64,000 bases of DNA from Glandiceps talaboti (Eukaryota; Hemichordata; Enteropneusta; Spengelidae): NCBI RefSeq assembly GCF_964340395.1, contig NC_135566.1:2181501-2245500 (forward strand), read 5' to 3'. This document shows, one piece after another, positions 26,301 through 32,765 of this stretch. The translations under genes and the position numbers were made by a program. Every line of letters starts with the position of its first letter. Position 1 is the first letter of the stretch. Under the pieces are notes generated by a model, which saw only the letters and a list, made by a program, of their open reading frames with translations, was not told the DNA's origin and did no database searches.

Positions 26301-27659
26301 ATGTATATTTTTATGAGATGTTGCAAAACAAGAATATATTGTCAATCAAAATGTATAGATTACACTCTGCCTAATGCCCACATGCTTACTTCCTGTAAAC
26401 ATGGAATACTTCATATATCATCTTATTGTTGGTAGACATAATGCCAGATGTAATCTAGTTAATTCAACATTAAATAAATGCTGAATCACAACACACTCAT
26501 TATATATATATTGCCTACGATAACATTTTCATTTAGTGTTTTTTTTTTCAGTCAGGCATTGTAAAATGAGATGGATGTGTAGATGACATGTTGACAAGTC
26601 ACATTGACAGATTGTTGTTCTCTGAATAAAACACTGGTGCGTGTATCAATTTAGAATTCCCCGGAGTGATTGTTTGCATTATTTAAAAAAAGTTCATGGT
26701 TTTATTTTCAGGTTAACAGTAGTAATATTTCATTATGTGAATGGATAACAAAGTGATTGAAACTGACATTATTTTTAAGATACTGTAAGTGTAAATGTAA
26801 TGTTGTTTACACTATTTGGAAGTTAACACCAGTAAAATACAGGGAAGTGGTGTCTCTCTTTACTTCCTGAAAGTCTGTGGGTGAGCTAAAAATAATAATT
26901 GGTATATATATTCTTTCTCATACTATTTAGTATTTGGAAACTGGTGTTTCAGTATGTAGGATATCACGCAATGCACCATGCACACATTAAAACTCAGTAC
27001 ACGAACACTATTAGATTTTCCCAGTAACATTACATGTGTCACTTCCGGTACTTGAATTCCAAAAAAAGGGGTGCGTTGACCAATTATAACAGGGGAGGTC
27101 ACGAAGTGCATCAAATTTTGGCAAGCATGCACGCCATAACGTAACATTTCAACGATCGTATACTAGAATATTTCAACATTAATTGCAAAATCCAAAGAAA
27201 ACAACTTCGAAAAATTATTATGGTGTCGATTCCAAACATGCAATATAGTATACGTTTATACACAGTACAACTGTCTGCGAAGAACAGATCATTGTAACTT
27301 GGATTCTTGGAACAGATTTTTTTTTTTTAAAAAGATAAAAATAAAAATGAAGAGTTTGTAACTTTTCTTTGGTAAAAATAATACAGATGATAAGGGTATT
27401 TGATACATAGACATACCAAACTACAGTTATACCAACACCTTCCTACTCGGAGAAGACGGTATAAACATGCACGTTCGTTACATTAGTAACAATGGTACGA
27501 TAGACAGCAGTCGTACAAAGGAAAGGCAACATACGAGGACCACAGAAACACATATTTTACCTGGAAATCTGCATTGAAAACATCATCACCTGCCTTGAAC
27601 CTTTCCCGCATTTCCCTAACACTTGCCACAAAAGCTTCTAAATGCTCTTTCATGCTCAT
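2287..27659 (-). CDS. PTP-PEST family non-receptor tyrosine phosphatase (PTPN12/18/22-like), 18 coding exons
   Basis: A spliced gene of 877 codons plus stop. Exon lengths sum to 2634 nt and every junction keeps phase with GT-AG sites. Members of this family remove phosphate from tyrosines on cytoskeletal and immune adaptor proteins in the cytosol. The catalytic domain spans about residues 1-300: KNRY pTyr-loop (59-62), SDYINANFI, KCERYW, WPD loop with Asp198, P-loop HCSAGCGRTG with nucleophile Cys230 and Arg236, and the QTRDQY Q-loop near 277. All catalytic residues are present, so it should be active. Residues about 331-711 are a low-complexity, probably disordered tail rich in K, E, P and S with many YxxV/I motifs. 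Near the end are LPERTDASF and FPNRPFKTNGPREPPKKW, which match the conserved C-terminal homology segment of vertebrate PTP-PEST proteins. I cannot tell which of the three vertebrate paralogues is closest; a single pre-duplication orthologue is likely. Human PTPN12 is about 780 aa, so this one is longer. Confidence 0.93.
2971..3039 (-). CDS. Phosphatase exon 17
   Basis: 69 nt: RQAKEQHSPTFVQGPTVHHK then QNI. Acceptor TTTCAG, donor ATCA|GTAAGC, phase 1 on both sides. It is needed so that the final exon reads the conserved tail in frame, though direct joining of exons 16 and 18 would also keep frame. Confidence 0.75.
3544..3819. mobile_element. Near-perfect 276-bp palindromic insertion with 11-bp target duplication
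   Basis: Arms 3544-3675 and 3689-3819 are reverse complements with essentially one substitution and a one-base poly-T difference, around a 13-bp loop. The direct repeat GGTCTTTAACC flanks it at 3533-3543 and 3820-3830, as expected of a target-site duplication. Termini are AATCTGATT and AATCAGATT. It lies in phosphatase intron 16, about 22 bp past the exon 16 donor. Confidence 0.85.
3853..3970 (-). CDS. Phosphatase exon 16
   Basis: 118 nt: RGGAKKKSEEAEKPTPYGRK then SLPNVGLPSSVVQDLEESI. CAG acceptor, ATTC|GTAAGT donor, phase 0 to 1. A 276-bp palindromic insertion lies about 22 bp past the donor. Confidence 0.85.
4582..6138. repeat. 27-bp minisatellite, about 58 copies
   Basis: Unit CACTTGTCTGCACACTCAAA plus ATGTCAC. 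Very uniform. Marker variants are three 25-bp units missing CA (near 4970, 5510, 5724), TTG to TAG changes (5069, 5231, 5767, 5929) and ACC to AAC (near 5199 and 5897). Its nine-codon period keeps frames open on both strands, and the resulting 556-aa and shorter frames are artefacts. It lies in phosphatase intron 15. Confidence 0.97.
6159..6234 (-). CDS. Phosphatase exon 15
   Basis: 76 nt: SDSLEQRSEQGSNTGGGFKM then PKFLR. Donor AAGG|GTAGGT. The 27-bp minisatellite begins only about 20 bp inside the next intron. Confidence 0.82.
6466..6520 (-). CDS. Phosphatase exon 14
   Basis: 55 nt: acidic and Ser/Thr-rich DEDDTSEGKDTTSVSSFG. TAG acceptor after a poly-T tract, CAG|GTAATG donor, phase 1 to 2, fitting its neighbours. 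Confidence 0.85.
6552..6727. mobile_element. MITE-like element with TAGGGAACTTGCAA ends, copy 1 (short form)
   Basis: Ends ATAGGGAACTTGCAA and TTGCAAGTTCCCTACT are inverted repeats. The interior (GTTGAATGTTGCATCATGGG, GATAATCCCATAGTCCTTTG, GAGCATGCTCAGT) is shared with the longer copy at 44475-44736. In phosphatase intron 13. Confidence 0.75.
6931..7292. mobile_element. TTAA-flanked foldback element, copy 1
   Basis: Begins TTAAAGTGGCCATATGGATG and ends with its reverse complement. The complementarity continues, with interruptions, to the centre at TTATTGTACGTACAATAA, so the whole element is one long imperfect palindrome of about 360 bp. TTAA at both ends fits a TTAA target duplication (piggyBac-type), which is inference. 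In phosphatase intron 13. Confidence 0.8.
7400..7483 (-). CDS. Phosphatase exon 13 (LPERT motif)
   Basis: 84 nt: QNRSHSLDSGNVAPALPERT then DASFQMI. This matches the conserved PPPLPERTPESF segment of vertebrate PTPN12-type tails and is the best evidence that the exon chain past the large tail exon is right. Confidence 0.92.
8201..9343 (-). CDS. Phosphatase exon 12 (large tail exon)
   Basis: 1143 nt coding for the non-catalytic tail. It is highly charged and rich in P, S, K and E, with long KEEEE/KKK stretches and no globular domain visible. Tyrosine motifs include SSYVNV, NYERVKP, HEYEPINV, DAYAIIG, DYEDIDL and TEYAVVV. The donor is ACAT|GTGAGT; reading through it meets TAG after two codons, so intron retention would give a shorter protein lacking the C-terminal motif. 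Confidence 0.92.
9745..9784 (-). CDS. Phosphatase exon 11 (40-nt micro-exon)
   Basis: Encodes GKPEFTVELPAKT plus one base. Its size gives the phase needed to join exons 10 and 12. The acceptor follows a (CTTA) microsatellite (9787-9810) that supplies the pyrimidine-rich tract. Confidence 0.82.
9787..9810. repeat. (TAAG) microsatellite at the exon 11 acceptor
   Basis: GTAAGTAAGTAAGTAAGTAA on the plus strand; on the transcript strand it reads (CTTA) repeats ending in ACAG at the acceptor of phosphatase exon 11. Confidence 0.85.
9943..10088. repeat. 30-bp minisatellite, about 5 copies
   Basis: Unit GTGACCTGGGTGTCACATTT then TATGAAGCCT, with GTGACCTGGGTGTCAC forming an inner inverted repeat (GTGAC/GTCAC). 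Phosphatase intron 10. Frames of about 77 codons here come from the 30-bp period. Confidence 0.92.
10461..10578. repeat. 40-bp tandem repeat, 3 copies
   Basis: Unit ATGTGTGAGGGCGCCCTGTC then ACAGCATACCTTACATACT. Contains the palindrome GGGCGCCC. Ends about 55 bp from phosphatase exon 10, on its downstream side in the transcript. Confidence 0.9.
10632..10745 (-). CDS. Phosphatase exon 10 (end of catalytic domain)
   Basis: 38 codons: DQYEFVHYCVSELMLEELRR, the last catalytic helix, then KYEDYSQHTYENVYLESE, where YENV fits a GRB2-type SH2 site (YxN). Donor GAG|GTATAG, phase 0. Confidence 0.93.
11219..11296 (-). CDS. Phosphatase exon 9
   Basis: 26 codons: MLDSEFNLFDLIDEMRRQRP and AIVQTR, the helix after the P-loop and the start of the Q-loop (human FNVFNLIQEMRTQRHSAVQT). 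Phase 0 at both ends. A 36/41-bp minisatellite lies directly upstream in intron 8. Confidence 0.95.
11327..11835. repeat. 36/41-bp minisatellite, about 13 copies
   Basis: Unit AGAATATACAGACATCTGAT then ATATCATACCATACAC. About half of the units carry an extra AAAAC. Phosphatase intron 8, next to exon 9. Confidence 0.93.
12204..12270 (-). CDS. Phosphatase exon 8 (P-loop)
   Basis: 67 nt completing the signature: split Ser then AGCGRTGAIVVIDYVMKLLE. Arg236 is the phosphate-binding arginine. Donor GAG|GTAAGT, phase 0. Confidence 0.96.
12451..12489 (-). repeat. Duplicated 3' end of phosphatase exon 7 inside its intron
   Basis: 39 bp repeating 12501-12539 with offset 50 and three mismatches. On the transcript strand it repeats the codons for the HDETPIVIHC region about ten bases after the GTAAGT donor, but without a donor of its own, so it is a non-coding relic of a small tandem duplication. 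Confidence 0.9.
12500..12642 (-). CDS. Phosphatase exon 7 (WPD loop and catalytic Cys)
   Basis: 143 nt with TLNQYHYTAWPDHGIPSSP: general acid Asp198 in the WPD loop. It ends ETPIVIHC with the nucleophile Cys230, after which the intron splits the following Ser codon. The last 39 nt are duplicated just inside the intron (12451-12489). Confidence 0.96.
12775..12990 (-). repeat. SINE-like dispersed element (candidate)
   Basis: Contains GGAGGAAAGCGGAATACC and GGGTTCGAACTCCG, followed by TTTAACCACTCAGCCACTA. These phrases recur in tRNA-related or conserved-core SINEs of many invertebrates. GGTTCGAA-type sequence resembles a B box. No second copy in this window, so the call rests on motif memory. 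Confidence 0.45.
13695..13757 (-). CDS. Phosphatase exon 6
   Basis: 21 codons, KSQKQQSQNVIVRTFCAKKG and A, corresponding to the variable strand before the WPD segment (human YFIRTLLLEF). Phase 0 on both sides. Little conservation by itself; supported by position, phase and splice sites. Confidence 0.85.
14278..14346 (-). CDS. Phosphatase exon 5
   Basis: 23 codons starting PKCERYWSESNEERTFG, the conserved KCERYW block. The segment after it is shorter than in human PTPN12. A roughly 60-bp minisatellite array sits just upstream in intron 4. Confidence 0.93.
14405..15095. repeat. ~60-bp minisatellite, about 11 copies
   Basis: Unit GATAAGCTGAGAGCTTTTGA, CTGCAGTCAGTCTTGTTCAC and TCATGATAGAGGGCGCT, length varying by a few bases (ACTGCAGTCAG or ACTGCAAACAGTCAG). 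A two-unit repeat pattern is visible at 14640-14900. Phosphatase intron 4. Confidence 0.92.
15408..15590. repeat. 60-bp tandem repeat, 3 copies
   Basis: Unit CTAGTGTTTTGGGTATATGT, ATGGTCTTTCTGTCCTGTTG and TAGTCTAGTGTACATGTTGT. The third copy is diverged. Phosphatase intron 4. Confidence 0.9.
15899..16036 (-). CDS. Phosphatase exon 4
   Basis: 46 codons containing KVYLASQGPLPYTVVDFWRM and NVIVMACKLIENGK, standard conserved blocks of classical tyrosine phosphatases (usually YIATQGP; here YLASQGP). CAG acceptor, AAG|GTATGT donor, phase 0 at both ends. Confidence 0.95.
16197..16545. mobile_element. TTAA-flanked foldback element, copy 2
   Basis: Starts TTAAAGTGGCTATGTGAATG, ends CCAAAATGCCACTTTAA, same central TTATTGTACGTACAATAA palindrome. 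More diverged than copy 1. In phosphatase intron 3. Confidence 0.78.
16840..16925. repeat. Two long poly-G runs
   Basis: About 15 and 13 consecutive G at 16840-16854 and 16913-16925, each preceded by TCAAA. Phosphatase intron 3. Run lengths are error-prone in sequencing. Confidence 0.8.
17010..17086 (-). CDS. Phosphatase exon 3
   Basis: 77 nt. The split codon restores Phe in the KDIIPF motif, followed by DETRVILPEI and the conserved GSDYINANFIR. Donor CGA|GTGAGT, phase 0. Intron 2, between this exon and exon 2, is about 6.2 kb and holds several minisatellites. Confidence 0.93.
18976..19245. repeat. 68-bp tandem repeat, 4 copies
   Basis: Unit CCTGTAATAGCATTTTACCT, CATAGTTGAGGGTCAAAATA and GGACAAGAAGGTTGACTTAT. 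Phosphatase intron 2. Confidence 0.9.
20295..20690. repeat. 23-bp minisatellite, about 17 copies
   Basis: Unit TAGTTTTTGTACAAAATTCT then GTC, centred on the palindrome TTGTACAA. A variant with CAGGTTTTTTAAACAAAATT recurs, hinting at a larger repeated block. Phosphatase intron 2. Confidence 0.92.
22625..22672 (+). other. G-rich tract able to form a quadruplex
   Basis: GGGTGGGGTGGGAAGGGGGG then TGGGGGTTGGGGGTTGG has well over four G-runs with short loops on the plus strand (template for the minus-strand phosphatase gene). In phosphatase intron 2. Confidence 0.6.
22850..23180. repeat. 56-bp tandem repeat, about 5.5 copies
   Basis: Unit ACATACAAGATCAGGGAAGT, CATCAGAAATGTCACCCTAC and TGTGAGTTTAAAGCTA, highly uniform. 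Ends about 130 bp from phosphatase exon 2. Confidence 0.93.
23309..23411 (-). CDS. Phosphatase exon 2 (pTyr-loop exon)
   Basis: 103 nt, CAG acceptor and CAT|GTGAGT donor, ending in phase 1. Carries MKKNRYKDIIP, the KNRY substrate-recognition loop of classical tyrosine phosphatases. Ser39 falls at the position of the human PTPN12 Ser39 phosphosite, but the basic residues before it differ. Confidence 0.93.
23905..24025. repeat. Short dispersed repeat (TAGTCTGGATGCC family)
   Basis: TTAGTCTGGATGCCAACGTG to GATTCGATGAAGGATATACT and AACTAGACTA. A shortened relative sits at about 22305-22370, and a tail fragment at about 19500-19550. Ends TAGTCTGG and CTAGACTA are roughly inverted, so it may be a small MITE. 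Confidence 0.5.
25003..25099. repeat. 97-bp hairpin element
   Basis: Arms AGCTGGTCTGGTTGTACCTC, CTAGCCCTCGTATTCTC and their reverse complement (GAGAATATGAGGGCTAGGAG, GTACGACCAGCT) around a roughly 20-bp loop. Three or four mismatches. Confidence 0.75.
27561..27659 (-). CDS. Phosphatase exon 1 (residues 1-33)
   Basis: Encodes MSMKEHLEAFVASVREMRER and onward to the FQ before a GTAAAA donor, phase 0. It aligns in length with the N-terminus of vertebrate PTPN12 (start to the FARDF segment). The start at 27659 is preferred because it matches the family length. An in-frame ATG at 27686 would add nine residues (MRLGVFVIK) and cannot be ruled out. Confidence 0.88.
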
Positions 27660-28740
27660 TTTGATGACGAAAACGCCCAGTCTCACTTAGGAATCATACC
27701 AGGAAGTACTGACAGTGTCAGCCATGATAATTGGTCTCCCTAAGCAAGAGAACAAAAAGTTTGGACGAACCACCTAAGTTGGTGGCTATAAACTTTCATT
27801 GTATGGGATTGTGTGCCCCGGCCGATTGTGCACACTATTTAATTACAAAACATGGTCATTTAATATTTGAAACAATAGAATCATGATTACTGACAGCTTC
27901 AGCTTGATGTCCCATTTGTCCGATTGATTAAAAACTTCCTCTCGGTACACAAAGTGATGTTTCGACCTTCTTATTATTTTTATAAGATATAAGAATTTAT
28001 GATATTTCTATAATTTTTCTTATAATGCAGGTTCTTCTTTCTAAATTTCATTACTTTCTTTTTGGTTACTTCAAGTTCAATTTTCAGTCAAGTTATCGAT
28101 GCTTCACGTAGTTATGTGACACTGTACATATCTGACAACAGACTTGACTGGGTTCGAAATAAATCGGGACATTACTGTATGTCATGCATATGGTCGTTGT
28201 TTGGAGGCGAGTAATTTTAATTAATTGATTTTATTTTATTTATTTTCTAAAGCGCCTTTTCTATTCATTAATATTCAAAAGCACTGTACATACAAAAGAT
28301 TTAAAAGTATTAAGTAAAACAATCAAACAAATAGAGATGAAACAACAAACTGGTTACAATAATTATAAAAAGGCTAAAATGACAACAGGTAATACATGTT
28401 TTACTTGTATTACATGTTTTACTTGTAATCATGTACGCGAAGGGTTTATTTCAAAGAAAGAACTTTTCAGAACATTGGTTATTGGTTTGCGATAAGTGAA
28501 GTTTGAACTTTTGATCGAGTGTCACAGAAGCAATTTTACATCTTCATAATTACACACTGTTATTGTCTTGTGACGATTTAGATTGAAGAAATGTTTTGAT
28601 GACTTGAGGTTCGAACACTGAACTCTCAGCTGCCCAAATTGAAATAATGTTTGCATTTCACGAATAGCATTTGGATTCAATCTCATTATTAATAGATCAC
28701 CAGTGTCAAACATTACTTATTACAGACCAGCTGGAAGAAC

Positions 28741-29170
28741 AATAACACTCGATTACAATTTATAATAATAATAATATAAATGATAATAATAATGTTGGTT
28801 TTATATAGCGCTTCCCCACTCTGTGCTCAAAGCACTTACCCTGGCACGGATCTATAGTGGCACAACGGCCCTTTATACTTCAACTCCATGGGAAGCATAC
28901 AATCCATTACAGCCTTTATAAGCGTATAGGATTTCTGTATAGGATTAAATCCGAATTATACAACTGGGTTGACTGAGGCACAGTCGTGGTTCAAATCTTA
29001 CCAAAGGACATTAGCCACTTAGAACAAAACGGCAGCAATGGGGATCGAACCTGCTACCTGTAGATTCCCAACCCGGCCACCCTAACCATTCACCCGTCAT
29101 GACTCCACAACCTGCACAGAAGCTGCATATTCCAAGCCGGCCACTCTAACCATTTGCCCATCATGACCCC
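28741..29170 (+). repeat. Dispersed element with GCGCT end, copy 1
   Basis: Starts with AAT-rich repeats, then GTTTTATATAGCGCTTCCCC, ACTCTGTGCTCAAAGCACTT, ACCCTGGCACGGATCTATAG and GTGGCACAACGGCC. It then has GGGGATCGAACCTGCTACC and two tandem CCAACCCGGCCACCCTAACC-type segments. Related sequence occurs at 48320-48600, 57715-57815 and 59370-59630. No coding capacity, so a SINE-like or non-autonomous element is likely. Confidence 0.7.
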
Positions 29171-30102
29171 ATAATTCATCAAATATTATTTAAATATTTA
29201 TTCATATTCATATTTATTAGTCTTTTTTTATTTCTTTTTTAATATTGCAAAAGAACACACAAAAGATAGTAAAGTATACTAGACAAACAAGTAAGGATTG
29301 GCACAACTTTCTGACAATAAGTCACATACAAATTGCACTGCAAGAGGAAAATTAAATACCGATAATAAATACTAAGGGGAGAACCATTTGATTTCGCGGG
29401 GGGGGGGCAGAAGGGTTTTGGGAGAAAAAACATTGTCGGCAGGTGAAAGTGAAAAAGTGATGTGCAAAAAAATTGGTACTGAGAATTTTTTTTTTGCATT
29501 GCTTCTGTATAAAAGCCCATTGTGGCTTTCATACTCTTGTGACTTTCAAGAAATATGTAAAAAAAAAAAAAAAAGAAAAAAAAAGAAGAAGATGGTTTTA
29601 TGTATTGAATAGTTATCAATTTTTTAGTATTAAATCATTTTGTTCTGTGGGCAGAACACCATGTACCAAATTATGAAATAGAACATGTGATGTTTACATG
29701 AAAGTTTCAATTTTGATGTGTCTCAAGTAATTTTGGAAATCGGTCCAAAATAACTTAATAACGTTAACTTTACATTGCCAACACTGAAATGTTCTATTTC
29801 ATAGTATTAGGAGGTCGACGACAACGAGTGTGAACCAATAGCAAAGCTAATAGATATGGAGACTGTGTCGAAATCTGACATTTCTTTATATTAAGATAAA
29901 TAATAGATTTCTGTAACTTTTCAGTTATTTCCATGTTTTTGTATTTTTGCAATTCAGAGGCTTCGTACCATTCTTGTTTTCTCTTAAAAAAAAAGACGAT
30001 ATATTTACATTAGCGAAACTATCACATAGCTTGCGACTCGCGTCTTGGTTCTGCTGTTGGTCTAGACTAGAGCCTCAATAGAAAGCTTGGTGGCGCTGTT
30101 TC

Positions 30103-30112
30103 GTCACGTGAC
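30103..30112 (+). promoter_or_regulatory. Palindromic E-box GTCACGTGAC upstream of SSR4
   Basis: A perfect 10-bp palindrome with a CACGTG core, 22 bp before the SSR4 ATG. It is followed by a pyrimidine run (CTCTTTCTCTT, about 30117-30127) that could be a transcription start. USF/MYC/TFE-type factors bind CACGTG, and XBP1 recognises ACGTG cores in ER-secretory genes. Which factor acts here is inference. Confidence 0.5.
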
Positions 30113-30133
30113 ATGCCTCTTTCTCTTGCAAAC

Positions 30134-30194
30134 ATGGCTGCCACGTATGCTGTTCTGTGTTGTGTACTGTTGTTTGTACCCGTTTCTGTGCTAG
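30134..30194 (+). CDS. SSR4: SSR4 exon 1 (signal peptide)
   Basis: ATGGCTGCC start with aaac before the ATG. Encodes MAATYAVLCCVLLFVPVSVL plus one base before GTATGT. Start chosen because it gives the full family length and a standard signal peptide. Confidence 0.95.
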
Positions 30195-32725
30195 GTATGT
30201 TCATTTTCATTTACTTTAATGTGAAGTATAGTTAGATGTGGGGCTTTTAAAGGCTTCCCGAAAGTTTCATGCGATCACGTTGTTGTGATCATGATAAATT
30301 ATAGCCCAACTGGTGCCATTGGCCATCTCAGATCGATCAGCTGTTTCATTTCCTCAGTTGCATGTGTACAAGCCAGCTGTGGGTACTAATGGAGGTAGAG
30401 GGTCCCGGTATTCGCCGTATTAAACACAAAAAATGACCGATATGATATCATGGTATTGTAAGGGGTACACATTTCAGTTGTAGGATTGTTTAGTGCATAA
30501 TCATTGTCGCATATTGATGATAGACATTGAATTTGAATTGTAAAAGTTCATCGAAGGACTTTGCACCCACATGACTTCCGGGCACAACACGCAAAGTAGG
30601 CAGGATATACGCTATGGAGCTGTATAGAACGATTTAGCCGGGATGCCATGTCACAGTCCCTCTATCACATAGATAGAGAGACTGTAGCCATGGTAACCAT
30701 AGCAAATGAAATTGCAGATTTAGATAATATGATTGTGACCTTTTGTTACATGTGATGAAACAGACAATATGGTAAGCCATGCATTGGAAGTACAATGTAC
30801 AAAACAAGACAGTGTCCTGATAACAAACTTCTCTGTCTTTCAGGTGAATCATGCACATCACCACAGGTGGTAAATGACAGGGTATATACCACAGAAGAAG
30901 CCTTTACTTCATCTGAAACAGCATTTGTTGTAGAATTTTCTTTGAACTGTAAGAATGGTGCCAAAGTAAGAATTTGTCATTTTACCAATCTAGTTTCTAA
31001 ACCTTATTTCACTTGAGATACTTAGCTTGTCTGTGACTTTCATTACAATTACTCAAACATCATAAAGTTTGTTGGTGACCAGATTTAGGTCACTACTTTG
31101 TAAGGTGTCACCAGACAGGAGGCCATTATACAATGTAATATGGAGATAGCAAAATATAAGTTAGTGTCTTCATTCCTGAATTTGATTGAGTCATGACTCT
31201 CGGTTAGAATGAAAGATTTGTAGTTGTATACACTCCTGCTACTTGTTATTTATGGGTATCTTAAAACACCAACAATAAAATATCTTTCGTTCTAGATTCA
31301 GAGTATGTAGAGCAAATAATGAACAGCCTAAATATTTTTGATTGAAAGCAAGGCTACAAATCTGACTAACATTATGTCTGCCATAAATTATTTGATTTCT
31401 TGATGTATCTCATTCTCACTGTAACTTTGAAGAGAGGACAACCTCATCTACTTATCTTTTAGTAATTCATACTTTGTTTTGTTTCATTTGTAATGGGGTA
31501 TGTATAAAGGAAGTGTTGTGTTTATTTGCTTAAAATTACAGAAAGTAAATTATAGAGAGACATTATGTGTACCAGTATTTTATGATTCGACCGTAATTGT
31601 TCATAAATCATGTTGTTTGAATCTTTCTGACAGAATTTATTCCTTCATGCTGACATCAATGGTAAACAACTGCCAGTGTCTAAAGCAGTAGATGGATCCA
31701 ATGAATATCAGGTACTTATCTCAGATCAACACTGATTAGCAGTGGTCCCTACCAATCAACACTGGTTAGCAGTGGTCCCTACCACCAACACTGGATAGCA
31801 GTGGTCCCTACCACCAACACTGGATAGCAGTGGTCCCTACCACCAACACTGGTTAGCAGTGGTCCATATCACCAACACTGGATAGCAGTGGTCCCTACCA
31901 CCAACACAGAGTGGCAGTGGTCCCTACCACCAACACTGGATAGCAGTGGTCCCTACCACCAACACAGTGGCAGTGGTCCCTTCCACCAACACTGGTTAGC
32001 AGTGGTCCCTACCACCAACACTAGATAGCAGTGGTCCCTACCACCAACACAGAGTGGCAGTGGTCCCTACCACCAACACTGGTTAGCAGTGGTCCCTACC
32101 ACCAACACTAGATAGCAGTGGTCCCTGCCACCAACACTAGATAGCAGTGGTCCCTACCACCAACACAGAGTGGCAGTGGTCCCTACCACCAACACTAGAT
32201 AGCAGTGGTCCCTGCCACCAACCCATAAATGTAACCTGAACCTTAAATGACCCCCTCAGTCATGTTGCGTACATACATCATAAACTCACTTGACAATATG
32301 TATATTGCAGTAAGCATTAGTGCTCAGTTTACTTCTATGAACACAGACAATATTTTTGTGAAGGTTTGGGTTTGATTTGGGGAGTAAAACTTACTTGCCA
32401 CCAACATGAATCTTGTGTCCAGTCCATTTATATATTTATTATACAAAAATGTATAGTTTTGTGGAATGTTTCTTAAAGTGAAAGATGAAGGTTTCCTATA
32501 ATTTTGACTTATTATTGTCTATGTACTTTTTAGGTCAGTTGGACAGATGATCACAAAACATCATCAGGACAATACACTATTAATTTCTATGATGAAGATG
32601 GTTACAGTGCTCTCAGAAAGGTACACCTTGTTTTCTTAAAATTACACACAGACGCACATACACACAGACACATATATACACACACAGACATACATGCACA
32701 GACACACATATATAGACACACACAT

Positions 32726-32765
<40 letters not shown>

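Larger units (their letters stand above)
23412..27560 (-). other. Phosphatase intron 1
   Basis: 4.1 kb of AT-rich DNA between exons 1 and 2. It holds a short hairpin element (25003-25099) and a copy of a dispersed TAGTCTGGATGCC-type repeat (about 23905-24025). No gene recognised. Confidence 0.7.
27660..30133. other. Divergent intergenic region between the phosphatase and SSR4 genes
   Basis: 2.5 kb that must hold both promoters. It contains a dispersed element (about 28741-29170), a possible interspersed-repeat end at about 28230-28310, a poly-G run at about 29399-29407 and a poly-A/AAAG tract at about 29559-29590. The last 90 bases before SSR4 carry the CACGTG palindrome. No clear TATA box for either gene. 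Confidence 0.6.

Noticed and set aside
29239-29676. Frames around poly-A/poly-G tracts
   Set aside because: Low-complexity translation (FFFFF, KKKKK) next to homopolymers.
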